Assembly: GCA_047495785.1 (NCBI GenBank)
Contig: JBLDXI010000064.1
Location: forward strand, 62,001 to 126,000
DNA: 64,000 nt
Direction: 5' to 3'
DNA from: Lepidodermella squamata
Taxonomy: Eukaryota; Gastrotricha
The position numbers and the translations under genes are program-made. Shown here piece by piece: positions 52,410 through 64,000 of the stretch; within the stretch, counting starts at the first letter, position 1; each line of letters starts with the position of its first letter. The notes below the pieces were generated by a model. The model did not search any database and was not told where the DNA came from. It saw nothing but the letters and a program-made list of their open reading frames with translations.

Positions 52410-54193
52410 CAGTGCTCCCTCGATAAAAGCACTGGGTCGGGAGCCAGACGCGGTCTTTAAACAAGGGAAAGCTATAACGAGGGCTGTAATTGAATGCAGT
52501 AGCTAAAAATAGACCGTTTCTACGTCTTAGGACAGTTTCCATGCCAACGCGCAGAAAGAGACGGACACGGATTACGTGTCATTGCAAATTTCGCTCGCTA
52601 AAGACTGTTAAACAATAAGACTATTAATCACTAGTTCTTCGCCAAGTTTTTATTCTTATTTGCCAGGGTGGCTTTGATTTGACTGGATGGCCTTGTTTTT
52701 TTACTCTGATTTTAAGTCCTGCCTGGGGTTAACGAACTCAGAATAAAAAAACCTGGAATCTCATTATTTCAATTTACTTCAAAAATGCCCAGCTCGTCCG
52801 ATTTCGCAAACAAATTTCATTTGAAATCACAGCTTAAAAAAATCGATCACGCTGGTCAAGATTGACCAGAATACTTCTGAATAAATCACCAGCAAATTCA
52901 GCCAAACATTCTCAAGATAATGCTGTGTTCAATTCATATAACTCATGCTTAGCCTAAAATTCGTAAAATTATTTAAAAAATAATATGAAATTTGAAACAA
53001 TTAGGATGACAAAATGTATTTTCGACAATTTTTTCCCGGTTAACCTGACTTTTTCTTTTTTAAATTCATCGAATTAATGGTATTGAGCAATCACGGACCG
53101 ATTTCAAGGCATAAGACGTGTGGTTCCATCAAGAGGGAAGAGGGAACAAGAGGGTGTTTAGATTGAATGGAATAAATTTGTATCTTCTCAGGCGTGATCA
53201 TTTTAATTCGACTGGCCTATTAGGATCAAGGTAAAAATCGGGCAGAAGCTCCCGCCGCCCCTCCTCGGGATGTAGCGATTTTCAAAGTCAAAATCGAATT
53301 ATTAAAAGTTGTACAATAAACCCGTAAAATTGCCAAGGCGTTGAGCAATGAAATCGTAGAGTAGTGGCAGCCAGTTTCATGTTAGATCAGGCCTATCGAC
53401 TATCGAAAATCGGCTAATAATCCAATAACTCAGGACAACTGGAACGATTGAAAACGGTCTAATTTTATGAGAATAAATCCATGTATCGAAATTAAAATAA
53501 ATCTCAAAACAAGGACATGATTCTTCATGATTACGCAACACAGCCGGGAACAAACTTGGGAAAACTGAAGTTACAATTTCCTTAAAAAATCACGAATTAT
53601 ATCCTAATTTGATCATGCTACATAATAATGCTGGTAAATTTCAAGAGATTTTCTGGCCGGGAAAAAGCTAAAAATTGAAAAATCAGGGCAATTCAGATGA
53701 GTCTTTTAGTTGATCAGCAATTGGCCTGAGGGAAAATCTGCAAATCAAGGAGAGCTAAGATTGACGGGCATTTTTATTGTTATTGAAATGAATCGCTGAT
53801 TGTGTCTGATAACTTGGCGTAATTTCTGATAGAAAAATTTAACAAAAAACAAAAGTTTAACTCGCAGCACGACTTGAGTGGCAGGTAATCCTCACACTCT
53901 GTTGCATAATCACAGCCATTTCAAAGTCACAAGAACAGCTTAATGCACTGATGATCTTTCGGTTTGAACTTAACTTGAAATAACTGGATGTCTCAAAACC
54001 ACGACAACGCGCCGCTAGGTTTCTAGGAACGCTTTATTATTTTAATTTTTCACGCTTAATTTTTTTAATCTATCAACAAATTATTATTTGTTTAATTAAA
54101 AATTTACAACTAATTTATTTAGCAGGGTCCAATATTACGGTCTACTAACGAGGGAGTTCTTTTAAGGAGGGTGCCACTAACGAGGGAGCACTG
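52410..54193. mobile_element. Tigger/pogo-like TIR element, 1.8 kb, decayed or non-autonomous
   Basis: The left terminus CAGTGCTCCCTCGATAAAAG and right terminus (complement CAGTGCTCCCTCGTTAGTGG) are inverted and flanked by TA. A second CTAACGAGGGAG copy lies just inside the right end. CAGTnnnCCCTCG is the usual Tigger/pogo form. No transposase was seen in the body. Confidence 0.65.
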
Positions 54194-54460
54194 TAGTCTG
54201 ACTGACCCAAGTGGTCGGAGGAAACGGTGGAAGTGTCATCTGAACTCGAGGCCTTTCGATAGGTTCCAGATAATTCAATTCATAATAACGCAGCTATCGC
54301 GAAATCAGTTTGCTTCCGGTTAGGTATAATTAGGTCTTTCAAGTTGACATTTTCAAATGAAGGCGGCAAAATCGCTTCCTTTGACGTTGACACCCCCCTT
54401 AGAAACCCAGGAGGAATAACTTTCATTCTCATCGCCATCCATTCTCAATCTGTGATGACA

Positions 54461-55272
54461 TCAATCTGTGAAAAATTGTAGTCTTTCCGATTGGAAAAAC
54501 ATAGGCGAAGCAACTATTATAACACTGCAGCTGAACAAAACCAATGTGCATCTCCGGGAACAGGTGCAAAGTCCCAAAATAACTTTATCTTTAAGGATAT
54601 TGTCGATGAGTTCTCGCAATTTAACAACCAAACAAATTCGGGGCGATCGGTAGCACACTGGCCTGGAAGAAGGTTGCGTTGCATTTCAACCCAATTGCTG
54701 TTCGTTGTCATCGTAATGAAAAGATCCGGCTTGCCGTCGCGTCTAACAATTGCGTCTTGATAAAGTTCCGACATTTGTCGAGGACACCCATTCGTATTTG
54801 TCGAGGGAAATAGAAATACGATTCGAACTTTAGTTCCAATATCAGAGCCATCTCGACCATCGCATAATTTTCGACTCTCAGCCTATCTTGGTTAAAGCGT
54901 ATGAAGCCGAAATCGGTGGTTTCCATTTTTAAAAGGTATCGACAACGAATTGTTGGAATAACTTCCCGAATAGGTGAAAAACAACTTCATAAGGCGATGG
55001 CAAATATAATCACGGCATGTTAACTTTGCTTGTCGAGGGTTACCATTTTCATCCACCTTGACCGCCCTACGAAACAGCGTCATGCCGAGATCATCGGATG
55101 AAAATATCAACGAATAAGCAAGCGGATCATAATGTGCGTTCGTTTTGTCGAGGCGCTGACACAATATCAGGGTCACAATATTAAAATTGTTTGTGGCAAT
55201 TTGAGGCAACAATTTTTTCTTCACTTTTATAAGTAAGACCGTTGAAGGACCAGGCATGGATTTATTTATCAT
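54461..55272 (-). pseudogene. Helitron Rep (Helitron_like_N) fragment, frameshifted
   Basis: On the minus strand: AHYDPLAYSLIFSSDDLGMT (about 55120), then QDRLRVENYAMVEM (about 54890), then ELYQDAIVRRDGKPDLFITM and LLPGQCATDRPEFVWLL (54600-54770), then VKLRELIDNILKDKVILG (about 54615-54560) in another frame. Order and motifs match the Helitron replication-initiation N-terminal domain. The frame changes at least twice, and the HUH/helicase parts are not found. A dead fragment. Confidence 0.75.
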
Positions 55273-56853
55273 TTGAAGGTAACTTTAATGAAGCTGTATG
55301 AGCTGGATGAGCTGCAAATAATAAAATAATGAATGTCTTATATATTTCAATTAATATAGCCTCATTTTTTCATCGAAATCCAACCAACTAATTTCACAAT
55401 ATCGTTCGTGTTGCGACGTAAGGGACCGCCTGTACTAGCGCATATTTCTATATATCATTATACCGCTACATTGCGGTTGTTTACAACTGCGGAGCGGTTG
55501 CATCCCAAATTACTATCTTTGGTTCAAGGGCTATAAAATTGCCATTAGCTGCGATTGCTATCGTGCGTTCTTGGACTCTTGGAGAGAAAAGAGAAATTCA
55601 GCTTTTCCCCCTATCATTCCTATAATTCTTCAAATTTTTCACGCTTTCTTCTGGAATTCTTCGATTGCAGATTTAACAGGTAGCAAAAACGAGCTGCTGT
55701 GAGCAATGAAAAACTATTATTATCCGTGACTCGGTGCCGTAAATCTTTATTTTCAATGCAGCGAAATAATTGAAAATGAACAAAGGAAATGAAACTAAGA
55801 GAACAATTCATCACACTTTGTTTAACAGAAATGGCGATAACAGGTTGAATATATCGAAAGAGCCAGCACTCTGCAATAGTATAGTAGCGACCTTACGCCG
55901 TAATTTTCCATTTCCGATTCCCAATCCATATCCAATATCCAATCTTTATCCAATCAGCTATAACTCAAGTGCCGAATTCGAGTAAAAGTTGAAGTATAAT
56001 AATCCTAATAAACAATGCAGAATTTAAAATTTAACACAGCAGCTAAGAGGATGTACTTTACTACTTTAATAGCTGCGAGAGATATTGCAATAAGATTTTA
56101 ATGAATTATTATTACGTATTTTAGAAACGAGCCATTCTAAATTTAAAGGTCCTCTGATTTCTACGAGAAATTATAGAATGATATTAATGCACATTCAATG
56201 TTATTGAAAGTAGATCTCGCCCCTGGAAGTTTTGGCGGATAAATCTTTGAATTAGGAAACAAGAGGTCTTTAAAGTTTTCTGAAAATGTATCACTTAAAA
56301 CCGAAATGAACTAACAATTTTCGTTGACGGCGAAACTCCATTGGTTAACTAATTAACTAAGTAACGATAACTAAATTGATAAGCCCCAGAAATGGCTTAG
56401 CGTCGTTGAATAACTCTGATTTGGGCAAGTTTACGTCAGTGACAAGTAAAAGGTGATAGCAGAGTTTTTATGTGAACGAAGACGGAAGCAAACTTGTCAC
56501 CCGTCAACTGTCTGTAACTGACGTGATCAAGCCCTAATCCGAGTTGTATTCAACGACGCTAACGACTACGGTATGACTACGGCGCAGTGATGGCGGTTCA
56601 TTCTGCTTTGACTGCTATGGTTTAGCTTTTTTCTTCCATTTAAAATGTCTATATCTATTGGATACCAATTAAGTGTTAAATTTCAATACCTAGAGCAGAT
56701 CAGATTTGTCTCCAAAAAGCTGCGCTTTGATTTAGGATCTAGCCTTGACAAGCAGAACAAACCGCTCCATTGCTCCAGAAATCTACCCGTAAACCGTTCT
56801 CATCATAAAGTACGCGCCACTTATTTGCCTTCAATTACTCTGAAACTCTGAAA
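55273..56853. other. Stretch without a supported gene
   Basis: AT-rich; only short frames. CCAATCCATATCC/CCAATATCCAATC repeats near 55920. Confidence 0.4.
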
Positions 56854-57337
56854 CAGTGTGGTCCACGGCCGGAAAATGGCGAGTCACCAACCGGAGTCAA
56901 AATTGGGCCAAAGAGTCAAAACCATTAAAACGCCGATAAACCAGTAAATGTTACGTCTAAATATCACTCCAATTCCCGTTCTCGCTCGAAAATTGCTCTC
57001 GCTATATTCACCTGTCGCTGCAACTTTTCGGGGGGTTCGACTGGTTTTTAACAAAATTCGCCATTTTTGCGCCTTTGTAACTTGTAGAAAAATAGCTCCC
57101 TGCGAGCGAAGCGAGCTTCAGCTGAGGATATTTCTTCGACTTTTTGGACTTTTTTATGAGTGTGGAGTCAAAGCATCTAATTTTGGAGTCAAACTCAGAG
57201 CCGGAGTCAAGTTTATAGCTAGGTTATTTGTGACTCTTTCCGGAGTCAAGCTCGGCTTAGTAATCGGAGTCACACATGAGTAAAAAAAATCCCAAAAGAG
57301 TCAAAATGGCTTGGGAGTCACACTTTGGACCACACTG
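56854..57337. mobile_element. hAT MITE, 484 bp
   Basis: Termini CAGTGTGGTCCA and TGGACCACACTG are inverted. Flanks CTCTGAAA and CCCTGAAA match in 7 of 8, an aged hAT duplication. The body is rich in GGAGTCAAA units. Confidence 0.75.
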
Positions 57338-58711
57338 CCCTGAAAGTTATTCTGCATTCTCGCCATTAGATTGAAGTGCCGTAAGCATTCCTGATTGACC
57401 TAATTATAGTTAAGATTCCAGCTAAAATGATCAAGTGGATGCGCATTGTAAATTATACTTCTGCGCATGATTGCTTTCTTTGATAACTACTGTTAGCCCG
57501 TGGCATTTTGCTCTTTGGCCGTCGGTTCAACACCATCAGACTAAATGTGACGTACTATTTCATTAAGAAGTCCGCGCAAAAATCGTGAATCCCAAACTCA
57601 AATGGTGGGTCACGTTTTGTCGTATCATGCCAAGCGAGTTGCATGTCGAACATTTCTCGAATGCAGCGGTTTCGTTGCTAATTGCTAATTGCTAATCATC
57701 AATCATCGCTAAATCGCTAACCAGATCACATTACCAAGACAATCCGCTATCTTTCTTAGGATACAGGGATACAAGTCATACTAGCAATTCTCGAATGCTA
57801 CCAACTTCGTAAACTTTGGGTGATTCTACTATTGACCTCATATGGCTGCGAGCTGCGAATCTGCTTCAGCGATTCCGCGAGCTTCGCGCAAGGTTGTAGT
57901 TCAGTTTGTCGCAACAGCTCAACTGCTCATATTTGATAAAATATGAAATGCGATTAGAAAAATACGTGATCGCTTTTTCATGCAATAAAATTTAAGAAGT
58001 ATATCGAAATGCCTGCGAGCTGCGAGATAATGGAGAAGGATAACCACAAAATAGTTTATAACTAATCGCGTAATAAGTGCTCTCTTGGCATTTTCATGAT
58101 AGTAGAAAAATTGGCTCATAGTCCATACTTCCGTAATATGCATTTTTCGTGATGATAACTGCATGGGTCGCATAAAATTATGCTCCGGGAATGGGAAACT
58201 AAAAAGTAAGCCCATTCGAACGCAGACTCTGGTCATGTTTGAACAATAAGTGGTGGATAGTCATGGTTCAACTTCACTATACAGAGAGAGTGCGAGAGAG
58301 AGACAGAGATTTTACCCTATGAGTTTACCCTATGGATATTGATAGAATTGATAGAATTGAATAATAAAAATTATATTATATATTATAATTATAAAATTGA
58401 TAGAATTATCCTAGACTACGCTCGTAGGGAACGAAGGTGAAATCAAGAAGAGGAGGATAAATTTGGTTGATCTTAAGAATTTAGCCGTGATAACGGAGAA
58501 ATTGTCTGAAGCGTTTGTGCGTAGTACGCATTCTGCATTCTGGTAGCGTTGCAACCGTTCGGTATCGGATGCGCCGCAATAATGATGCTATTACCGGCAA
58601 ATAAAAAGTAGCTTATATTACCAGTACCAAGTATTTTATTACAAACAGCATGGAAGTACTGCCTAACGCGGTCTCTTACGTCGCAACACGAACGATATTT
58701 CGAGATAAACA
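57338..58711. other. Gap downstream of gene J
   Basis: No gene. It contains a GA-rich microsatellite (58282-58310), a GATAGAATT/TATATTATA-rich run (58335-58405), and a TTTATT (58635-58640) that is the probable poly(A) signal of J on the minus strand, 72 bp past its stop. Confidence 0.5.
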
Positions 58712-60678
58712 TCACGTAAACTTCTCGCACAAGACTTTATACAATTCTTGGGTGCAGGAGAAAAGTTGAAAGTAATATCCGGGTGGGTTTTTTCTGCCGA
58801 AATAACGGATTCCAAGACATCCATCGTCGATCATTCCCATCCACTTCGATGCAGCATACGATGCAACGGAGCCATCGTCCCATTTGAGAACCCCATTATG
58901 CCGAGTGAGATCGACCCAGGTATAATAGAGCGGGTCCAGCACTTGCGCGGCTGCATCCAGCTCGGTGTCTGACCTAATCTTCGCAATCGTAGAATTTCTT
59001 TCGACACATTTCGACGCGCCTGCGATTCTGTCGCCACCAACCGCACCCAGGTCCTCCATCGAGTAACTCTTGACAACAGCTTTGCAACTGTCTTCGTTCA
59101 TGTAGGCGACATCGGCCGGAGACCTCACCTGGGTTGCCACATTGCAGTCTGTTGACTCGGTTACGCAATGACTCGCCCCGTCACTTACGTCGACGCAGCG
59201 GAAATAAACAGACTACAAAATATGAAAGAATTCATTTCGACGGTACCATTACAATGGTTATTTTCCAGAAAACGATCACCTTATTGCCTATACCTAATAC
59301 TGATACTGAAACATAGGAAAACATATAACTGATAGCAAACATACAGGGGGCGATACATCCTTGATACACTTGTCGTGGTTCAATTGAAAGGTCCGCAAGC
59401 CGGAGAAAAGCTTTTCCTGTAATCGAAAAAAACAAAAAAAAATCACATCAACTGAACCGGTTTGAAAGAGGCTTTACCTGTGTTTGGTCTTGGGGACAGG
59501 TTGCGTAGCAAGACAGCCGTCCAGATGAATCCTCGCACCAAACGGCATTCTGTCAAACAAGACCAACCTTATCGATTACTGTAAAAGAAAAAGAATGACT
59601 TACTCCTAGCATGCATGCCGCACGGTTGATGTAGACTTTGTTCGAGTATTGTTGAGTCTCATTGCTGGCAAAACAGCCGGGGCTTTGCGGACGGCAGTCG
59701 TGGAATTTGCGAGATGTCGAGTCAAAACAACGGACGTGAGGCTTTTCGCTAATCGGAACTTTGACTGAAATTCATGAAAAGTCATTAAAATCGCTAAGGA
59801 CATTATTAAAGTTCAGAGGTGATTTCGCCGTTTTCCCCAAGTTTTCACACTCATATAGCAGTAATAACGTACCTAATCCATTGGTGCAAGACGTGAGATT
59901 GGGATACAAAGTTGAATCAGTTGGCTGCTGGGGAAACTAAACAAAGAATCAAAGAATCAAATGAATAACCCTTCAGAAAGCTGAGAAATGGCTCACCCAG
60001 TTTTTGGGGCATTTGTACGGGTCAGGGACGCAAGTTTTGATGACGCCATTCGACATGCAGCGCCTGAATTTCAAAGTCTGAAATGACATGAAGTTTGCAC
60101 GTGTCAAACTTCCATCCAGTATTTGAATTCTCACCTCGAATGCAGCTTTCTTTTTCTCGCATTCGTTGAGGTTGTTTCTCAAGCTGAACGGCGGCTTTGC
60201 GAGGTCAAACCAAAATGTCTGAAGCAATGAGTTTGATGGGCAATATCAATTTTGGATGAAAATTCTTACATTCATATCACCTGGGTTGTTACAGCCGACG
60301 TTTCCAGGTACGCAGAATGGGGTGAGAGCCTCGTATTTGTAACACATTCTGGCATTCTAGAGACAAATTGAAATAGGAATAACAAAAGATGCCATCAAGT
60401 TGCTGATGACTTAACAGACCCCGGTGTTGCAGCTGCCAGTTGATCGGAAACTCGTTCCCCACTATTAGAATAGGAACGCTTAAACTTTCTAGACCTGAAG
60501 AGAAATCTGATTCGTGGAAAACCTGGTAATTTGCGAGTGGATCACAGCCATCGGGTTCGCAGCTAGTGAATCGATTGCTCTGCTGCGAGAAGCATCGAGC
60601 CCAGTCACCCCCGTAAGCCGAGTCGCATGATGCCAGCAGAAGTGCCACAAGCACAACATTACCGTGAAAACCAGCCAT
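58712..60678 (-). CDS. Lectin gene J: secreted Cys-module protein with CTLD1 only (435 aa)
   Basis: Ten minus-strand exons: 60523-60678, 60420-60461, 60270-60356, 60135-60218, 59997-60077, 59873-59924, 59604-59764, 59478-59549, 59345-59416 and 58712-59212, joining to 436 codons. Close duplicate of H: signal peptide (VLVALLLASCDSAYG), RCFSQQSNRFTSC, MCYKYEALTPFCVPGNVGC, HVRCFDSTSRKFHDC. The CTLD (270-435) differs more: STIAKIRSDTELDAAAQVL, WVDLTRHNGVLKWDDGSV, DGCLGIRYFG, VLCEKFT. Exon 8 has the normal GT donor where H has GC. The upstream flank to 61358 is also shared with H. Confidence 0.9.
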
Positions 60679-61358
60679 TATACTTGGCGAATCTGGGTGG
60701 GAAAATAACGAAAATTGCTTTGAAATTGAACGAAAAAAGTTGAAAATGTGCTTAGATCAAATAATTATAACCTTTAGTCTGTATTCGATTTTTCAATGAC
60801 ATTTGTCGTCGTCCCGCTTTTAAGTTGGACAATAATATTGTCCTGTCAGTTAATTATCAGGAAGGCGTCAGTTGAAATAATCGCGTGGCTATTTATCCGG
60901 TTCGTTTCGACAATAAAACAATCAGGAAAATTGTCTTGTCCTAATTCTCGCGTATTCTTTAAATTTTAAATGACTTTTCTATAGTGACCTGATTTGCCCA
61001 AAAAATCGTCGTCACTGATCTCGGTTTGAGTTGGAGAATAGCCACAAAATTTGGCTGGGCTATATGAAGGGGCCGGTTTCATTGTTTTTTCGGCGATGAG
61101 AATGACGATGAGTTCTTGTTCGACGAAGAATCGTCTCAAATCAAGCGAAACACGAAACTCGAATCAAACATTACTTTTCACCTAGTCATCACTAAGCTCG
61201 CCCACAGCTTTCAAAATCAGCGATAGACCGACGCAATGGTAATTCAATCGAATGATAATTCAATCGCCTGTACTCGATTACAAGGTCATGTGGCAATGCC
61301 GACTTACCAACGCAATTACTGACGGGGTTTCCGCGGTTTCCTTAAATTCGATCTGGGC
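60679..61358. repeat. Upstream flank of J duplicated from/to that of H (39170-39845)
   Basis: Near identical over about 670 bp (for example GGACAATAATATTGTCC and AATGGTAATTCAATCGAATG). The breakpoint follows GATCTGGGC. Confidence 0.85.
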
Positions 61359-62448
61359 TTGACGGCCTGGGCGATGACGGATGACGGAGGGACCCAGACA
61401 GTCATAACAGCAAATGGTCAAATCAGCAAGCGCGACAAAACAGCAGAAACATGATTCATCATTTACATAGATTAGTTTTGTCTGTTTTCGAAATGAAAAA
61501 TGGCAGTTTTGTTAAAAATGTGCTGCTTTGCCGCAACTGCTGTTCTGCATAGTTGGTGTCCCAGCGCCGTACCAAAGGAAATTATCTAGATTTTCTCAAG
61601 AAAGTTGCCACATCAATTAAATTTGCGAAAATTCTGGGACATGCGGCCTGGCGAAATTACGAAGAGTTGCTTTGCTGCTTTGCAAAAAACGACCTTTGAT
61701 CTTTTACGCGAAAGATTAAGGCCGAGGGGAGACCATTAATCCCGAAAGTTATTCTACAGCAGTGGTGCGCAAACATTTTCAACTACCGGCGATTTTGGCG
61801 GCCGCAGGGGTACCTAACCGGCTGCACTACCAGATTATTTGTACATGTCATCGGCCGATGCAACTGATTTATTTTGTTAAAATCTTTAATTCAGCATTTT
61901 GATGGGAAATTCAAAATCTTCCGATTTTCCACGTTGGATTTGGCAGAGCATTTTAAGAGACTACCCATAACCAAAACTTGCCGCCCAGCCTTCTTGATTT
62001 AAACCCCGATTGATCCATCCCAACCCATGATTCCAAATATTTAAAATCACGGTTCGGGGTATTTGAAGCCTCTCTCCGTTGTATCAGCTTGACAAAGTGG
62101 GAAACTCGTGACTATCTCACTCGAGGATAAGCAATCGATCAGATAGTTTCGATAGTCGCACATTTCAGCCATCATTTACAATTTACAAGCAAAGATTACT
62201 CAAATCCCCTCATAAAATTAGGGTGACTGGATTCATCGAAGAGATTCTCATACTGGGGGCTCGGGAACGGGCCCAGAATAAGTCTCGCTTTTCAAAGTGA
62301 TCATTGAGGCATGGATTTATTTATCATTAGAAGGTAAGACCTGACTTCATTTAAATAGGTTTCATTAACGCATCAGATTCACTTCATAACACTCTTTTAC
62401 ATTGCCATTCAACTCACTTCACAACGAGGTTTTCTCGAGATATAACAA
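61359..62448. other. Gap between J and K with interspersed repeat copy 2
   Basis: 61482-62036 is the second copy of the 51780-52345 repeat, with small indels. 62040-62448 shows no gene; GCATGGATTTATTTATCAT (about 62309) also occurs at 55254, next to the Helitron relic. Confidence 0.6.
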
Positions 62449-64000
62449 TCACGAATGGTCCTCGCACAAGACCTTATTTGCTTTGCTACTACAATCATAT
62501 TGTAAAAACATGGGTGGGTTTTGTTCGTCGAAACTGCTGATAACAGCACAGCCATCGTTCTTTCCAATCCACTTCGAAGCAGCAAACGGAGCATCGGTGC
62601 CATCGTCCCATCTGAGGGCACCTTTTTGCCGCACGAGACCGACCCAGGTGTTCAAGGTCGAGTCAAGCACTTGTGAGGCGGCTGTAAGCTCAGCGTCTGA
62701 CCTAATTTTTGCAATCGAAGCATTCCGTTCAACGCATTTCAACGTTGCGGTCCATTTGTCGCCTCCGTCATCGCCCAGGTCGTCAACCGAGTATCGTTTG
62801 ACAACAGCCTTGCAACTCTCCTCGTCTTTATAGGCGACATCAGCCGGGATTCGAAATTGCGTAGGCGCCTGGCAGCCTGTCGACTCGGTTACGCAATGAC
62901 CCGACCCGTCACTTATGTCGACGCAGCGGAAGTAAACAGACTGCAAATAATTTAACAGTTCCTTTATTTTCTAACTTTTTGTAAGCAATTTAACTAATTT
63001 TTTAAATTAAACCTGCCGCGAAAATAATCCGCCTTTTTGCGATTGAATCAAAGAAAAAATGGAATTTTTCCCGGAGGGAACCCGAAATAGCCCATTAGTG
63101 GCGGCTGCTTCGGTATTTTTTGGTATTTTACCCGGTTAGAACCCCCTTCACGCGCATCATCCAGCGCTGGAACGACCTGCCCAAGACCGTGTTTCCAGAC
63201 ATTATTGATCCTCATTTATTCAAAAAATCTGTGAACGACCTATGCCTAGTTTTTTAACATCCGAAAACTGACCGAAAATTCTTCGTAAATAAAAAAAAGA
63301 ACAAATTTATACATCCTTTTTCAATCCCAAAAGTGATAATACTCCCGAAGTGTCTACGTTTTGAAGTTTCGGAACCATTTTCAGTGAATATTCTTTGCTT
63401 GCATTACTTATGGGAGTGCTGTCTACGTTGGTATAAGTATATTTAACAGACACACAGAAGGAACTAACGAACTTACAGGGGGCGTTATATCCTTGAGGCA
63501 ATTGTTAAAATTAAGCGTAAACGTCTGCGAGCCGGAGTACAACTTCACCTGCAATAGAAAAAATGAGTTGATAGTTGAAAAACCGATCATTCGTTTAGGT
63601 TTACCTCCGATAGACCTTTAGGACAAACAGCGCGGCAAGACAGGCGGTTAGATGAATCCTTGCACGAATAGGCGTTCTGTCAAAAACCACATTAATTGCT
63701 GAAATAGAAAGGATTATTACAACTTACTCCGCGCATGCAAGTTGCACGGTTGATGTAAACCTGGGTCGATGACGGCAGAGTTTCATTGCTGGCGAAACAG
63801 CCCGGGCTTTGCGGTCGGCAGTCGTTGAATTTGCCAGTGTTTGAATCGAAACAGCGGACGTGAGGCTTTTCGCTAACCGGAACTGTAACTGAAATTCATA
63901 AAAAAAATACCCGGCATTGAATCGCAACCGAATTTCCACTACGAATAACGCACTCATTCCGTTGGTACAAGACGCGAGATTTGGATACAAATCTGAATTT
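62449..64000 (-). CDS. Lectin gene K: Cys-module protein with CTLD1 only (5' partial)
   Basis: Minus-strand exons in view: 63954-64000 and beyond (B-part, LYPNLASCTNGM), 63728-63888 (HVRCFDSNTGKFNDC, VYINRATCMRG), 63605-63676 (C-part, SCRAVCPKGLSE), 63477-63548 (D-part, FTLNFNNC) and 62449-62940 (CTLD1: VYFRCVDISDGSGHC, IAKIRSDAELTAASQVL, WVGLVRQKGALRWDDGTD, KNDGCAVI, VLCEDHS). Lengths and phases match H and J. The first half of the gene lies past the window edge. The 536-bp intron 62941-63476 holds no recognised element. Confidence 0.85.

Noticed and set aside
1-64000. CRISPR array, operons or bacterial signals
   Set aside because: Spliced genes, AATAAA signals and eukaryotic transposons make this eukaryotic; no spaced repeat array is present.

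Overview
Eukaryotic, invertebrate-type genomic DNA. Genes have many short GT-AG introns (mostly 45-70 bp), secreted Cys-rich/C-type-lectin-like products, AATAAA signals, and a heavy load of DNA transposons (piggyBac, MULE, hAT, TA-target MITEs, a Helitron relic). Tiny introns and a lectin expansion would fit a nematode or another small-genome invertebrate, but nothing here fixes the phylum.

The backbone is a tandem family of at least eleven secreted lectin-like genes, labelled A to K here, recovered by joining exons whose lengths and phases repeat from gene to gene. A (1-4669, 5' end outside the window), B (9256-12099), C (16247-18178, probably broken) and D (19064-26060) are on +; E (27523-29458) on -; F (30037-32572) and G (33305-36467) on +; H (37275-39169), I (40633-43748), J (58712-60678) and K (62449 to beyond the right edge) on -. 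A scrambled partial copy (A') lies at 4791-7096. Each protein is a signal peptide, then a repeated small Cys-rich module in four parts (A: RCF..F..C..GC; B: N..C.G; C: CY..C; D: F..N...C), then one or two C-type-lectin-like domains (CTLDs). Three C-terminal layouts occur: CTLD2 only (A, B, C, E), CTLD1+CTLD2 (D, F, G), CTLD1 only (H, I, J, K). Joined coding lengths of B, D, E, F, G, H, I and J are all divisible by three and open, which supports the models.

Mobile DNA sits in and between these genes. An internally deleted MULE (371-2562) lies in an intron of A. A full piggyBac element with perfect TTAA ends (12243-15821) sits just downstream of B; it carries an apparently catalytic transposase and a second, divergently transcribed spliced gene of unknown function. 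A short inverted-repeat insertion splits an exon of C in a way that could be spliced out in frame. Non-autonomous hAT elements sit in introns of D. The 43.7-58.7 kb stretch between I and J is lectin-free and full of TE relics: a retroelement integrase fragment, a MULE SWIM fragment, a Tigger/pogo-like TIR element, a frameshifted Helitron Rep fragment, and MITEs. H and J with their upstream flanks are a recent segmental duplication about 21.5 kb apart.

The proteins are presumably secreted and may act in surface recognition or immunity, but no canonical sugar-binding motif is seen, so ligand and function are unknown. All family and domain calls were made by eye.
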